NCBI RefSeq assembly: GCF_021869535.1
Contig: NW_026262701.1
Span: forward strand, 3,735,501-3,799,500
Reading direction: 5' to 3'
DNA: 64,000 nt
From: Mytilus californianus
Taxonomy: Eukaryota > Mollusca > Bivalvia > Mytilida > Mytilidae
Below are positions 12,216-23,850 of this stretch, piece by piece (the first letter of the stretch is position 1; each line of letters starts with the position of its first letter). A program made the translations under genes and the position numbers. The notes under the pieces were generated by a model, which saw nothing but the letters and a program-made list of their open reading frames with translations, ran no database searches and had not been told where the DNA came from.

Positions 12216-12871
12216 GTAAAGGCATTTACCTCCAAAACCAATCAGATACATCTGCAATAGACCACATAAGGTGGTGGGTAAGGAGAGGAGCGAAATCGGC
12301 AGAAAGGGTTGCCTGGCTGCGAGACAATATAAAAGATAAAATTGAACATCTTGGTCCCATTCAAATATATATCTGGCTTAGTACTTGTGACCTGACGTAA
12401 ATAACAGACAACAAGGGCAGGATTTCTCTTACTTCTTCTGACTAAACCACCGTTGAAAATATTGTCTACCAATATAGAGAGATAGTTAATATACTTTCTA
12501 AATACAATTCATCTAGTGCCACATTCCTGAATATTCCTATCTAAAGTATCTCACTCTGGAACCAAAATAAAAAACACAAAGACCTTGCAACCTTCAACGA
12601 TCAGGACATTGATCTCCGCCATCAAATTGATAAACTAAATTTCGAAATAAAAGAGCTCAATACATCACTTAATTCCGTTTCACCTAACTTCAACTTGGAC
12701 ATATTAAACAACCCCAGCAGACTAACTTGACGCAATTCAAGCTCATTACCAAGATTCCATTATAATTTAGACCTTTACAGAGACGGTATTCATCCAGACA
12801 AGCTATTATCTAAAGTTTGGCTTAAAATATTAAAAATTCAAATGTGTAAGGACTGCTGGACAAGAATTTAG
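12200..12871 (+). pseudogene. SGNH/GDSL-hydrolase-like domain, four in-frame stops
   Basis: A single frame of 224 codons, with no frameshift, is interrupted by stops at 12,398-12,400 and three later sites, and ends at 12,869-12,871. Near its start is SDSKG, which fits block I of the SGNH fold with the nucleophilic Ser. Near its end is YRDGIHPDKL, the block V D-x-x-H that supplies the Asp/His pair. Between them lie RWWVRRGA and IYIWLSTCDLT. I recall very similar unannotated domains in mussel retroelement-related proteins. The N-terminus is missing upstream of the Ser motif because the sequence meets the opposite RT at about 12,203. The substrate is unknown; in LINE ORF1 proteins this fold is an esterase of unclear role. 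Confidence 0.65.
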
Positions 12872-12900
12872 ATTAGCAGGCAACTATATTTTACTGTTTA

Positions 12901-14753
12901 TTGGTATGAGTGGGAACCTCTACTCTACACCATTCATACATTATAGAAGAGACTCGGGTGACTTTTAATGTACAAATAATTTTAATCTTCCATTCTAGAA
13001 CAAAGATATTTTAATCAATCATTTCTGTGTATTTTATCGAACGTTTTTACCTGTATTGAAGTCAAACAATTTTTAACAGATATATGCCTAAATTTTATTG
13101 AGTCAACTCTATGCAATAATATTTTATCTTCTTGAATATTTTAATTGTGCTTTGAAGATCGATTTTACAAATACTGTACTATAAAATCTACATCGGCTTT
13201 ATTGTATGAGTGGGAACCTCCACTCTACACCATTACTTTTGTTTATTGAAATAACGAATTCAAACAATTTGGTTCGATAAACAGTTGTATTTAATATATA
13301 CTTACCGCATTGCAGAGCAGGCACTAGCACTTAAAGGAACTTCACCTAAAATGAAATTTCTTGGTACGAGTGGGAACCTTCACGCCACACCATTAAAAAC
13401 CGACATCTTATACTCTCTCTTCATCTCCTTAAGCAGCTCATCCAGCAGTAGTGTCTTATTTGGTACGAGTGAGAACCACCACTCCACACCATTTTAAACC
13501 AACATTTATTATTCTGATGCACTCATTAATTTCAAAGAAATAGCGACTTCTTGGTACGAGTGGGAATCTACACTCCACACCATTATAAAAAGATATATAT
13601 TATTCTCTCATCGTTTCAATATACAACATCTGATATTTTCCAATCATTTTCCTCCAACATAGAACATTAGCATAACCAAAATAGTGACTTATTTGGTACG
13701 AGTGGGAACCTCCACTCCACACCATTATAAACCGACATTTTATATTATCTCCCTGCCTAATTTAGTAATCTCTCATCGTCTCATCAAACATTGAATATCA
13801 GCATAATCAGAAATAGCGACTTATTTGGTACGAGTGGGAACCTCCACTCCACACCATTCTAGATTTATACCATCATATACTTTCTCATTGCCTTGTCTAG
13901 TAGTATCTCATCGTCTTGTCAAACATTGAATGTCAGCATAATCAGAAATAGCGACTTATTTGGTAAAGTGGGAACCTCCACTCCACACCATTCTAGATTA
14001 CCATCATATACTTTCTCATTTCCTTCTCTAGTAGTATCTCATCGTCTCGTCAAACGTTGAATGTCAGCATAACCAGAAATAGCGACTTATTTGGTACGGG
14101 TGGGAACCTCCACTCCACACCAAACTAAATTCAACATTTTATACTCTCTCGTTGTCATCTCTAGTAACTTCTTATTGCCTTACCAAATATTTAAAATTAG
14201 CAAAACCAGAATTTGCCATTTACTTGGTACGAGTGGGAACCGCCACTCCACACCATCATGAACCAACATTTTATAACCGCTCATTGCCTTTTGTAGTAAT
14301 ATCTCATCGTCTCATCAAACATTGAACATCAGCATAACCAGAAATAGTGACTTATTTGGTACGAGTGGGAACCTCCACTCCACACCATTCTAAACCAACA
14401 TTTTATACTTCCGTATTGCATTCTCTAGTATTCTCTCATCAACTCATCAATCATTGATCATCAGCATAACCAGAAACAGCGACTTCTTGGTACGAGTGGG
14501 AACCTCCACTCCACACCATTATAAAATTAACAATTTATACTTCCGTATTGCATTCTCTAGTATTCTCTCATTGTCTCACCATACATTGACATAACCAGAA
14601 ATAGCAGACTTATTTGGTACGAGTGGGAACCTCCACTCCACACCATTCTTAACCAACATGTTATACTCCCGCATTCAGGGTTTGACACTAACTACATCAT
14701 AACCGGAAATAGCAACTTATTTGGTATGAGTGGGAACCTCCACTTCACACCAT
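12901..14753 (+). repeat. Array of 14 stem-loop monomers (~131-bp period)
   Basis: Fourteen copies of TGGTACGAGTGGGAACCTCC / ACTCCACACCATT start near 12,901, 13,201, 13,361, 13,460, 13,551, 13,693, 13,824, 13,960, 14,091, 14,224, 14,356, 14,487, 14,614 and 14,721. From 13,693 on the spacing is 127-136 bp and the intervening sequence is also repeated ('ctctagta-tctctcatcgtctcatcaaacattga-atcagcataaccagaaatagcgacttatt'). Each core folds: GAGTGG pairs with CCACTC around a 6-nt loop, and GGT with ACC outside. Changes in copies 1, 9 and 14 turn a Watson-Crick pair into a plus-strand G-U pair. The array ends 15 bp before the ORF1 ATG, so it would lie in the 5' leader, like the promoter monomers of rodent L1. 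Confidence 0.85.
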
Positions 14754-14768
14754 AGTTAACAGAGTAAA

Positions 14769-17241
14769 ATGGAAGAAAATAGAATTTTAAGGTCAACAAG
14801 GGACATGATACCTACCCAGGTATTCACACCATCTAAGGCCAACATAACAGTTAGAAATTATATCATTAATGAGAAAAAAGTTGCTAAAAAGCTCATTGAT
14901 GCGACGGACAGAGACATTGATGTACATTTCGAATATAAGCATAGTAACATTGTGCTAGAATTTACGCCAGCTGCATATTTACACTTTGCTGAATGTATTC
15001 AAGCTCATTTCTCAAATCACGATACTGTTGATGTCAAAAGTTTTGAACGAAAAGATAAAACAGGGAAAATAGTTGAAATCTCCATGTCAGTTCTTCAAAA
15101 AAAAAACTCCAAATTTCAGACTTACAGAATTAACATGTACAACTATACAATGAGGGTAGAGGTGAATGGAAAATCACACATCTTATTCATCGAAGAACTA
15201 AAACCCATAGCAAACCTGATGTCAAACAAATCAATATATCAACAGCTGAACAGTAAAATTCGTGAAGCTTGTCTCAAACTTGTAGATAATAATGTATCTC
15301 ATTTAAGTAATCCATCTACAACTGACATATCAGCACTGACAATAACAGCAGGTAGAACCAATGTTGTTATCTGTCCAAAATGTAATAGGAAGTGTCTGAG
15401 TAAATGTATTGAATGCTCTGTTGGAAAACATTGGATCCACTTCAATTGTGAAAAAAACTCAATAAGGAACAAATAAACACATTGGAGCAATCTCCTGATG
15501 TTCCATATGTATGTTCAATATGTACAAAAACACATATTGTGACATCCAATATGAGCAGTTATACCAGCCTACCCCTCCTATTAACTGCAAGAGTATAACA
15601 TCAGATGGTATTGGGGAAACTCAGCCTGTACAACAGAGCAAACAGAACAACACAATCAATTGCCCATCTGTTACATTGGCAGAATCAATGCTGTCTGAGG
15701 AAGTTAACATCAGATCTGGAAATATGATTGAAAACTCAAATCCATCAATCAACTCTGATAAACAAACCCTGAGTAGAAATATAGAACCGATAATAAATAA
15801 CCCGTCTAAATCAACACCCAAAGCCACTGATATTGAAACAGTAGAACAACTGCCTGTAAAACAAACCAAAACGGGGGAAACAAGACCAAATCTAAAAGAA
15901 AAAGAGCTAAAACAAAAGCAGCTCCGATTGAAGAAATGGGAAGAAGAGCTCAAACAACAAAATGCCACAAACTCACAAAATTCAAGTGAAAATGCTACAC
16001 TTCAAGCATATATCATGAAATTAGAAGCTAAAATTAAAGAACTAGAGAATAGCAATAAAATTCTTAGAATTAAAGTAGCTGGAAATGTAGATAGTACACC
16101 AACTAATGCTGTAAATAATGATATTCCAAACCCAGACATGCTCCAACACCATACAGAGCATATCACAGGAGGCTTTCCAATGCACCTTGAAACTCAACAC
16201 CTGCATTCTAAAATACAAAGTAAGGAAAACATCTACAACCTTAATAGAAGAGTTTCTGATCTCGACTCCCTAAAGCAAAGATTAGATGCACTGGAATTGT
16301 CAAAACAAGATTGGCCATCTCCTCAAGGTACTAGTAATCATCAAAACCATGGGTACCAGAATCTTATATCTGGCCAACACATAAATGGGTATCAGAATCA
16401 TATACCACATCCACATGTAAATGGATACCAGAATCATATACCAGGTCTACAAGTAAATGGATACCAGAACCATATACCAGATCCAAATAGAAATGGGTAC
16501 CAGAACTATATACCAGGTCCACAATAAAATGGGTACCATAACCATACACGAAGTTCTAATGCTTATACCGGTAGTTACTGTAGCAAAATACCTAATCCAC
16601 AGGTATATGGGTACCAAAATCTTAAACCTTATACGCATATGAGAAATGTACAGCCAATGCCAAATGAACCACTCAACGAGTCGCACCCACCAGGACAATT
16701 ACCTCTAAAGGTGAACATGCCACATATGTATAACCCCAATAGTAACACCTATCCATGGAATTTACCACCCCCTTGTTACATAAAAATGCAACCAAAGTCT
16801 GGCACACGGTCTGATATGGAAACAAGGCACGACCAGAAAACACCGACGATGGAATGTAACGCAAGTTCAATGAAAAATCTTGTAACAGGCCTCTCTCTTA
16901 ATCTAAACTCTATCCTGTCTAACAAGCCTCCAACTGATCCACAACTTTCAAATGATGCTGGATGTTCTAGTAAATGTAGTATGGTAACACAAGATTTGGA
17001 TTATGCAACGGTAGAAATTAAAGACATAGTCATACATCATGAACAAATTACTTCAACAGATTCAGAAACTGAGAGCAGCCATGAATTGAAATCAATGTCA
17101 AACCAATCTGTAATAAACACTCCTCCCGTAATCGCTGCTGCTAACATAGAACCATTGGAACAAGTCTTGTTAGTCATAGGAAATGATAATCAGGAGGAGC
17201 ATTTTTTAGGAGTAACAAAGCCTCAGAAGGACCTTGGATAG
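14769..17241 (+). pseudogene. Retrotransposon ORF1: PHD finger, coiled coil, 12-residue repeats
   Basis: The ATG at 14,769 follows the stem-loop array. The first frame runs 235 codons and ends in a PHD-type zinc finger (CPKC...CLSKCIEC...HWIHFNC). Its last pair (YVCSIC) is read only after a frameshift near 15,470; a further shift near 15,545 leads into a Gln/Asn/Ser-rich segment. This contains a coiled coil (about 15,890-16,080, K/E/Q-rich with LRLKKWEEEL), then five NGYQNHIP-type repeats, a stop at 16,525-16,527, and a continuation in the same frame to 17,241. PHD fingers in ORF1 are known for CR1/L2-related LINEs and are thought to aid RNP assembly or chromatin contact. At least two frameshifts and one stop make this copy non-functional. 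Confidence 0.75.
16340..16527 (+). repeat. 36-bp coding tandem repeat in ORF1 (NGYQNHIP units)
   Basis: Five in-frame units of 12 residues, consensus NGYQNHIP-P-V, lie at the C-terminal end of the first ORF1 segment. Degraded NGYQN-type units continue after the stop, up to about 16,625. The unit length is a multiple of three, so expansion would have kept the frame. Function unknown; a low-complexity self-association segment is possible. Confidence 0.75.
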
Positions 17242-20200
17242 ACCCTCAGCCACTACAAGCATTTGATATTGTGTCTTTCAATTGTAAAAATGTACGTAAT
17301 AATATAGACTGTATTAAAGATATTTTATTTGAAGAAAATTATTTGTTTACAAGAACACTGGCTTTTTAATTTTGAGAAAAATAGCCTTGATGAATTGTTT
17401 CCAGAGTGTGATTGGATTGCTAAATCAGTAGATGAGCTTAACCCCATCAGACCAACTCAGCGGCCACGTGGATACGGTGGCGTTGCCATACTCTGGAGAT
17501 AAAAAATCAAGCATTTAATAGAGAAACTTGAGGAGGGCAATGAGAGAATCGTCTGTGTAAAAGTAAATGTGTGACCTAAACTGTACATCCTGATCTGTGG
17601 ATACATGCCATGCAGAGGTTCCAAATACGTTACCTCCGAGTTCAATGATATACTGGACCAATTAAGAGAAATAATTAAGTACTCCCCAAAATATCAATTT
17701 GTCTTGTGTGGTGACTGGAACTGTGATATTTCTAGTAGATCCCAAAATATCAAATTCACAGAAAGGCAGGATGCCTTGAAGAATTTCCTCCAAGAGACAA
17801 ATCTTACTTTCAATGAGACCGATGTAACCTTCATAAATCCGAAAGGCCAAAAAGTCTCCACAATTGATGATATCTTCAGGAGCAAGGATATAAACCCAGG
17901 ACTAAATCCCACAAAACGCCTAGATATGTTACCTTCAAATACTTCAGATCACCACCCCATTCATACAATGATACAATGCCACTTCGAATCAAAAATTAAT
18001 AAAACAGAGAAGAATCAGTATCCTTTAAAAGTAAATTGGTCTAAAATAGATTTGGGAAAGTATCAAACTGAAATTGCAAATAAAATCAATGAGTTGGAAG
18101 CTAAAGACAAAATTATTGACGTCAAAGATCTCATCCATGCTTTAACTTTAGTGCAAGAAAAATTCGCCAAAAAGTCCAAACATTACAAACAGAAAAATAC
18201 TCACATCTGGAACGATGAGATAGCTCTTGCACTATTAAACAACAAGAAAGCCTTATTTGAATGGAAAGAGGATGGAAAATCAAAATCTGGTAAAAGTGCA
18301 ACTAATAGAAAAAAACACTAGACCTGAAGTACTTAGAGCAAGGCGGCATGAGATAGCTAGACAGAGGGATGAGAAGTATGCTGAAATTATGAATACTCGG
18401 TCCGGTGACACTAAATCATTTTAAAAATTAATAAATAATCAGCGCAAGCAAGGAAAGTCCTCTATAGCTGAACTTACAGTACAAGGAAAAGTAAATGACA
18501 ACTCTGCAGAAGAAATACTAAAGGGGTGGAATGAACATTTTGCAAATCTGGCTACTCCTGCAGCTACTTATGAGGCTGACCAAACCAACAAGGAGGCAGA
18601 CATTGCTGTCATCATGGAATCTTGTATTAACGACTCAATCCCGATTTCCTTTTCAATTTTACAAGTCCAGAATGCTATTAACAAATTAAATAAAACAAAG
18701 CTCCTGACATTTATGGAATAACAGCGGAACACTTCATCCATGGTAGACCAGACCTGGCTGGTGCATTGACAAAAATAATTAACAACATCTGCATATGATG
18801 CGTTATCCCAGATTACATCAAGATGGGAATTTTATCACCGATTTTCAAAAAGAAAGGTTTACCCACTGATCCGAAAAACTACAGAGAAATCACAGTTCTT
18901 CCTGTCATTGGCAAAATTCTAGAAATACTCCTTAAGGAACACCTATGGCAAATTATCGCTTTCATCCAAAACCAATTTCAGAGAAAATTCACGTCTAAAA
19001 TATCACCATTATTTTGCGCTCTTCTACTTAATGAAGTGATTATCGATGCAGTATACAGGAAAACACCTTTATGTGTAGCACTGCTTGAAGCAAATCAGCT
19101 TTTGACGTCGGAAACCATAGTAGCTTATATAGAAAGTTATACCTTGCAGGGATCTCCGGTTCATTATGGCTACTTTTGCATGATCTAAGTGTTGGTGCTC
19201 AAACTTCAGTTCGAAAGAAAAATCTGGTCTCTGAAGCCTACGATATTAAGCAGGGAGTTAGGCAGGGAGGAATACTAAGCACAGAATTATATAAACTTTA
19301 TATAAATGACATTCTTAACCAAGTAGAGGACAGTACATTAGGATCCTTTATTGGACACATTCACTGTCCTATACCAACCTGTGCAGATGATGTCACTCTG
19401 GTTGTAAATGACCCTACCAATATGCAAACCCTCTTGACAACCGTGGAGAATTACAGTCAACAGGAGAAATATTCATTACAGCCTACAAAATGTAAAATTA
19501 TTAAAACTGGGAAACCAAAGTTAGAGGATAACTTCATTTTCACATTAAATGACATACCTATTCAAAATGTTGAGGAATTACTCACAGCAGTAACCTACGG
19601 CAAACCATCCCAATCCATATCCAGGAAAACACCAACAAAGCAAGGAGAACAATGTACAGCTTGCTGGGGACAGGCCTACATGGCAAGAATGGTCCTAATC
19701 CCGTAGCATGCCTACAATTATTCCAAGTTTATGTGTTACCAGTGCTCATTTATGGCCTAGAAATACTATTACCAAATTCCACACAAATGGAACCAATTGA
19801 AGTCTTCTATCGGCAAAGCATCAAACAAATTCAATAACACAACAAACATGGCCGTATATATTCTGTCGGGTACCATTCTAGTAATCAGTAAAATCCATGA
19901 ATTAGCTTTAGGAACCTTTGCAAACATTTCAAGAGAGGAGAACTCTATAGAAAGACAAGTTGCAGAAAGACAAATCCTTATCTCAACTGCTGTAAAGGAC
20001 AGTTGGTTCAAAAAAATCAGATCTTTATTAATTAAATACAGCCTACCATCAATCTTTAACATTTTAGATGAACCACCTTCAAAATTAAAATGGAAGAACT
20101 CTATCAGGAAAGCGATTGACACCTTTTGAGTTGATCATGTGGTTACCATGTCTGTCTACTACAAGAGTATTTCATTTATTTCTACATCTAATTATAAAAC

Positions 20201-20714
20201 TGGTCATCTACACAATGCTCTGGCAAGTGTCCAGACGTCTGCAAAAGACATCCAACGTCTCCCCATTAAACTACGACTCCTTATTGGTACATATATTCTC
20301 CAATGTAATAGGACAGCTTTCAACCAAATTAACATCAACCCAACATGTCTCTTGTGTGAGGAGGACTCTGAAACATTATACCATTTCATTAATTCGTGTC
20401 CTGCTTTAGCTTCTGCTAGAAACTATCACCTGCTTGAATTTTCACACATTATCAATAATAGCGAGCTCTGCGCGAGATGTAGAACATTAGAAAAACTAGA
20501 AATTAGTACGCAACTAATATTGGATGCTAGTGCCTTGCTCTGTAACTGTCAATATAAATGTGGATGTACATACTTTCTTCATCTTGTAGAATACATTAGT
20601 AGAAAACTCTGCTTTGCGTTGCATATTAGACGTAATACAATATTATTAACATTACCGGTGAATAAAAAAGAAAGGGTTGCTTGCAGCCACTCAGTCAAAG
20701 GCGAGAATATTTAA
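17239..20714 (+). pseudogene. Retrotransposon ORF2: endonuclease, reverse transcriptase, CCHC-type zinc finger
   Basis: ORF2 starts in a frame overlapping the end of ORF1 (FDIVSFNCKNV, ~17,260). An apurinic-type endonuclease follows: QEHW (catalytic Glu) near 17,350, RPRGYGGVAILW near 17,465, CGDWNCD near 17,710, and SDHHPI (catalytic Asp-His) near 17,947. The RT has SPIFKKKG and NYREITVLPVIGKILE near 18,840-18,915, GVRQGGILS near 19,255 and the active-site box CADDVTL near 19,381. The C-terminus carries C-x2-C...ETLYHFINSC near 20,345-20,400, the usual zinc-binding tail. At least five frameshifts and several stops are present, and the segment expected to hold the first catalytic Asp (around 19,085) is out of frame. 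Stop at 20,712-20,714. The CADD box and overall sequence differ from the RT at 10.4-12.2 kb, so the two are different families. Confidence 0.8.
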
Positions 20715-20824
20715 AATCTAAATTATCTTTTGTTTTAGATTTTAAAAGTGTAAGAAACTTTTAGTGGGTGTTATATACACCAATATATTCTACTATGAAA
20801 CCAGAGGTGTGCCTTTGAAAGGCA
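20711..20824 (+). other. 3'-UTR hairpins of the composite LINE
   Basis: TTAAAATCTAAA (20,711-20,722) pairs perfectly with 20,734-20,745 around an 11-nt loop, directly over the ORF2 stop. A second near-perfect hairpin, TGCCTTTGAAAGGCA, lies at 20,810-20,824 within a longer GTGT...ACAC context. LINE reverse transcriptases often recognise 3' stem-loops, so these may be template recognition structures; that role is inference. Confidence 0.55.
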
Positions 20825-20924
20825 GGATATTCACACAAGACAAGACAATGGTTAATAAAGACAAAATACTAGAATGGATGAACTATTATCAAGTAATCAG
20901 ATAAATAGACGATAAGAGATGAAA

Positions 20925-21540
20925 TACCCGAAAAAAAGTAGAATCACATAAATACTGAACTCCGAGGTAAATTCAAAACGGAAAGTCCTTAATCAAAAAG
21001 ATAAAACACATCAAATGAATGGATAAAAACTGTCATATTCCTGACTTGGTACAGGCATTTTCTTATGTAGAAAATGGTGGATTGAACCTGGTTTTATAGC
21101 TAGCTAAACCTCTAACTCGCATCAAATTCCATTGTGTTGACAACGACGCGTTAACAAAACAAACATACATATTATTTAAAAATGTCAAAAATAGGGGTAC
21201 AGCAGTCAACATTGTGTTATAATCTTAATCACTAAAAAAAACAAACAAAAATGTAACAAAAAAGCACAAAATAGCATATAGACAAAGCATTTTAGCAAAA
21301 ATTAAAGACAAGAATACACAAATTTACTATAGTATAATAACACAATGACGGGATGTTTAAGTACAGAGCCACGTCATGTGGGTATCTAAGAAAGGATGCA
21401 CTATTGTCATGTTTTTTTTTTACATTTTTGAGAAAGAATTTTATAATAATAAAGTGCGTACGTAGACGTTCCTCGCTCGTTGCGAGTCTTAATTATAAGT
21501 TTGGTATCAATAATGAAATTCTAAACCAATTTTAGCATTT
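20925..21540 (+). repeat. Dispersed repeat, family D2
   Basis: The copy opens with 'ctgaactccgaggtaaattcaaaacggaaagtcc', passes 'ctgacttggtacaggcattttcttatgtagaaaatgg' and 'gcagtcaacattgtgttataatctt', and continues to 'cacaatgacgggatgtttaagtacagag' and 'cgttcctcgctcgttgcgag'. Related copies are at 22,500-22,665, 23,085-23,380, 23,540-23,850 and 51,190-51,310. A degraded piece of the family B tail follows at about 21,840-21,905. No gene is seen between 21,540 and 22,045. Confidence 0.6.
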
Positions 21541-22044
21541 TTACCAAATACCAAGAAACTTTAATAGATTTACCGAAACTTAAAACAAAGAATGATCAGT
21601 AATACAAGATCTACACAAATATCACATAAATGAAATCTTCAATCAATTATTCATTGGATAATGCATAAAAAGTGATAACAGATGTAAGAAGAAAGATATC
21701 AAAAGGTTAATGAAAATTCCCATTTCATATGAAGAAAGACAGCACCATGCCAGACAAGGAAGACAAAAGAAAGACAAAAACCAATAAAACAAAACTACAC
21801 AGAAAAGGAGATCGAGCAATAACAACCGGAGTGAACTTTAGTTCTCCGGAAACTAGGGTCACCAGATCTTGCTACACTAGTGGCACTCGTTGTGTTCCTT
21901 ATTGCAAGTAAACATGGGGTGATAAGACACATTTGAAATGTATTATCCTTTGATAAATCTAGAAATTATCAAAAAACTAGATGAATCGGGCTCTACGTAT
22001 TTACAAATAATTGGCTTTGAAAAATGCGTCGGACTCACAAAATT

Positions 22045-22665
22045 TATGTTTTAATCTTCATACAAGATCTCGAATTGTGGTTGCAAATAAACATATTCTT
22101 GGTCGACTATGACACAGCTATTCCTAAACGGTCGACCAAATTATGATAGCGTCTTGAAAACTTTCGAACGAATGACTGACTACTATTAAGAACCCTATTA
22201 TGTAATAGCTTCCTTGTCATTTGTAAACCTCTATCAAGGAATCATGATACGAAAAGAAAGCCCTGGAATATAAATCAGCTTGGATATGCTAGGTTATTGA
22301 ACACAGAAAATTACGATGGCAAAATTTAAATAATGTCTTGTCATAGTTCTCAATCGAGTCACATTATTATTTTTAAGATGGAAGTGTAACCTCGATGAAT
22401 ATGTTGTTCAAAAGTCATAAATTTAGGGAAAATAGGGGTTACAAACTAAAATCGAAGGAAACACATCAACTTTAAGAGGAAAACAAAGGAACAACAGACA
22501 GACAGTCATATTCCTGACTTGGTACAGACATTTTCTTATGTAAAAAAATGGTGGATTAAACCTGGTTTTAAAGCGCTAAACCTCTCACTTGTATTACAGT
22601 CGCATCACATTCCATTATATTGACAACGATGTGTTAACAAAAGAAACAGACACAATAAGTAAAAA
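22045..22665 (+). repeat. Family D repeat, adjoining the Penelope-like element
   Basis: The sequence matches 3,385-3,725 in its first half and D2-type sequence in its second. It stops at 'aaaaatgtcac', where the family B tail of the Penelope-like element begins, so the two are abutted. Confidence 0.6.
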
Positions 22666-22667
22666 TG

Positions 22668-23060
22668 TCACAACAGCAACACGAACTCCACCAAAAACTA
22701 GGGGTGATCTCGGGTGCCCCGGAAAGGTAAGCAGATCCTGTTCAACATGCGGCACCCGTCGCGTTGCTCATGTTATTACAAAGCCGGTAAATAGTCTAAC
22801 GCGGTTGGTCACATTCGTGAAAAGGGAACGGCATTGTAGTTACGACATAAGGAACATATCCGATATCATCTGTGAAACGGATATTCCACAACGGTCAACC
22901 ACTCGCGACGACGTCCGTAAAATTTACAAAGTGATGATTTCAACTTCACCATTTGGAACTCTTGGTCTAAAAATGAAAATTCACAATTGGGAAGCCGAAA
23001 TCATCTCTTTTGTCGAAAAGTTTTGTTTTCAACTGACCCTCATAGTCAATATCTAGATAT
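22668..23060 (-). pseudogene. Penelope-like RT C-terminal fragment and 3' tail
   Basis: The minus strand encodes GQLKTKLFDKRDDFGFPIVNF, then in a shifted frame VKLKSSLCKFYGRRREW, then in a third frame CGISVSQMISDMFLMS and a stop. These are the RT thumb-region phrases of the same family as the GIY-YIG block upstream. A segment between FPIVNF and VKLKSS is deleted. From about 22,840 down to 22,668 the sequence is the 3' tail (family B) with 'aacaggatctgcttaccttt' and 'gatcacccctagtttttggt'. Confidence 0.65.
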
Positions 23061-23069
23061 AAGTCCTAA

Positions 23070-23850
23070 TCAAATGGCAAAAATCAAAAGCACAAACACA
23101 TCAAACGAATGGATAACTGTCATATTCCTAACTTGGTACAGGCATTTTCTTATGTAGAAAATGGTAGATTGAACCTGGTTTTATAGCGCTAAACCTCTCA
23201 CTTGTATTTCAGTTGCATCAAATTCCATTATATTGACAACGATGCGTGAATAAAACAAACAGACATAATAGGTAAAAATGTCAAAATAGGGGTAAAGCAG
23301 TCAACACCGTGTCACAATCTTTATCACAACAAAACCGAACAAATATTTAACAAAGAAGCACAAAAAAGCATATATCACATTTAACAACCTCGTTCATTGC
23401 TTACTTATTTTTGTATTTTATTTATATTTGCCAAATCAACCCATAAAGGATCGAGGGATTTTAAGCAATGGGACCGAATCGCAATTTTAACATTAACTCT
23501 GGCGTAGAATCGCGTGTTTGACGTCTGAAGGTAAAACAGTTAAATCACAAAAATACTGAACTCCGAGGAAAATTCAAAACGGAAAGTCCCTAACCAAATG
23601 TCAAAATCAAAAGCACAAACACATCAACTGTCATATTCCTGACTTGGTACAGGCATTTACTTATGTTGAAAATGGTAGATTGAACCTGGTTTTATAGCGC
23701 TAAACCTCTTACTTGTAAACGTCACACAGGTAGAGATATAAAATAATGTTGTCGTTCAAAGATTGCAAAAATTATAATAGAACAATAACACAATGGCGGG
23801 ATGTTAAGAGTACAGAGACACGTCTTATGTATCAAAGAATCATAAAAATA
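23070..23850 (+). repeat. Two D2 repeat copies splitting the Penelope-like RT
   Basis: Copies at about 23,085-23,380 and 23,540-23,850 share 'cttggtacaggcatttnctt', 'gaacctggttttatagcgctaaacctct' and the D2 continuation 'cacaatggcgggatgttaag'. They lie plus-strand between the two minus-strand RT fragments, and replace the catalytic part of the domain. Confidence 0.6.

Larger units (their letters stand above)
12200..20870 (+). mobile_element. Composite non-LTR retrotransposon: SGNH frame, stem-loop array, ORF1 (PHD), ORF2 (EN-RT)
   Basis: Four modules lie in one orientation: an SGNH-hydrolase-like frame (12,200-12,871), a 14-copy stem-loop monomer array (12,901-14,753), ORF1 with PHD finger and coiled coil (14,769-17,241), and ORF2 with endonuclease, RT and zinc finger (17,239-20,714). 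A 3' UTR with two hairpins follows. ORF1 proteins carrying esterase (SGNH) and PHD modules are known in CR1/L2-type LINEs; an array of structured monomers between them is not something I know. All reading frames are damaged, so this copy is dead. The membership of the SGNH frame in the same element is inferred from orientation and adjacency. The 5' end appears truncated at about 12,203; the 3' end is not fixed. Confidence 0.65.

Noticed and set aside
12901..14753. CRISPR-like regular array (palindromic repeat, ~100-bp spacers)
   Set aside because: The spacers are themselves repeated and the context is a eukaryotic retroelement, so it is a tandem monomer array.
22589..23056. 155-codon plus-strand frame
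   Set aside because: It overlaps the minus-strand Penelope-like RT C-terminus and tail, which explains the sequence better.
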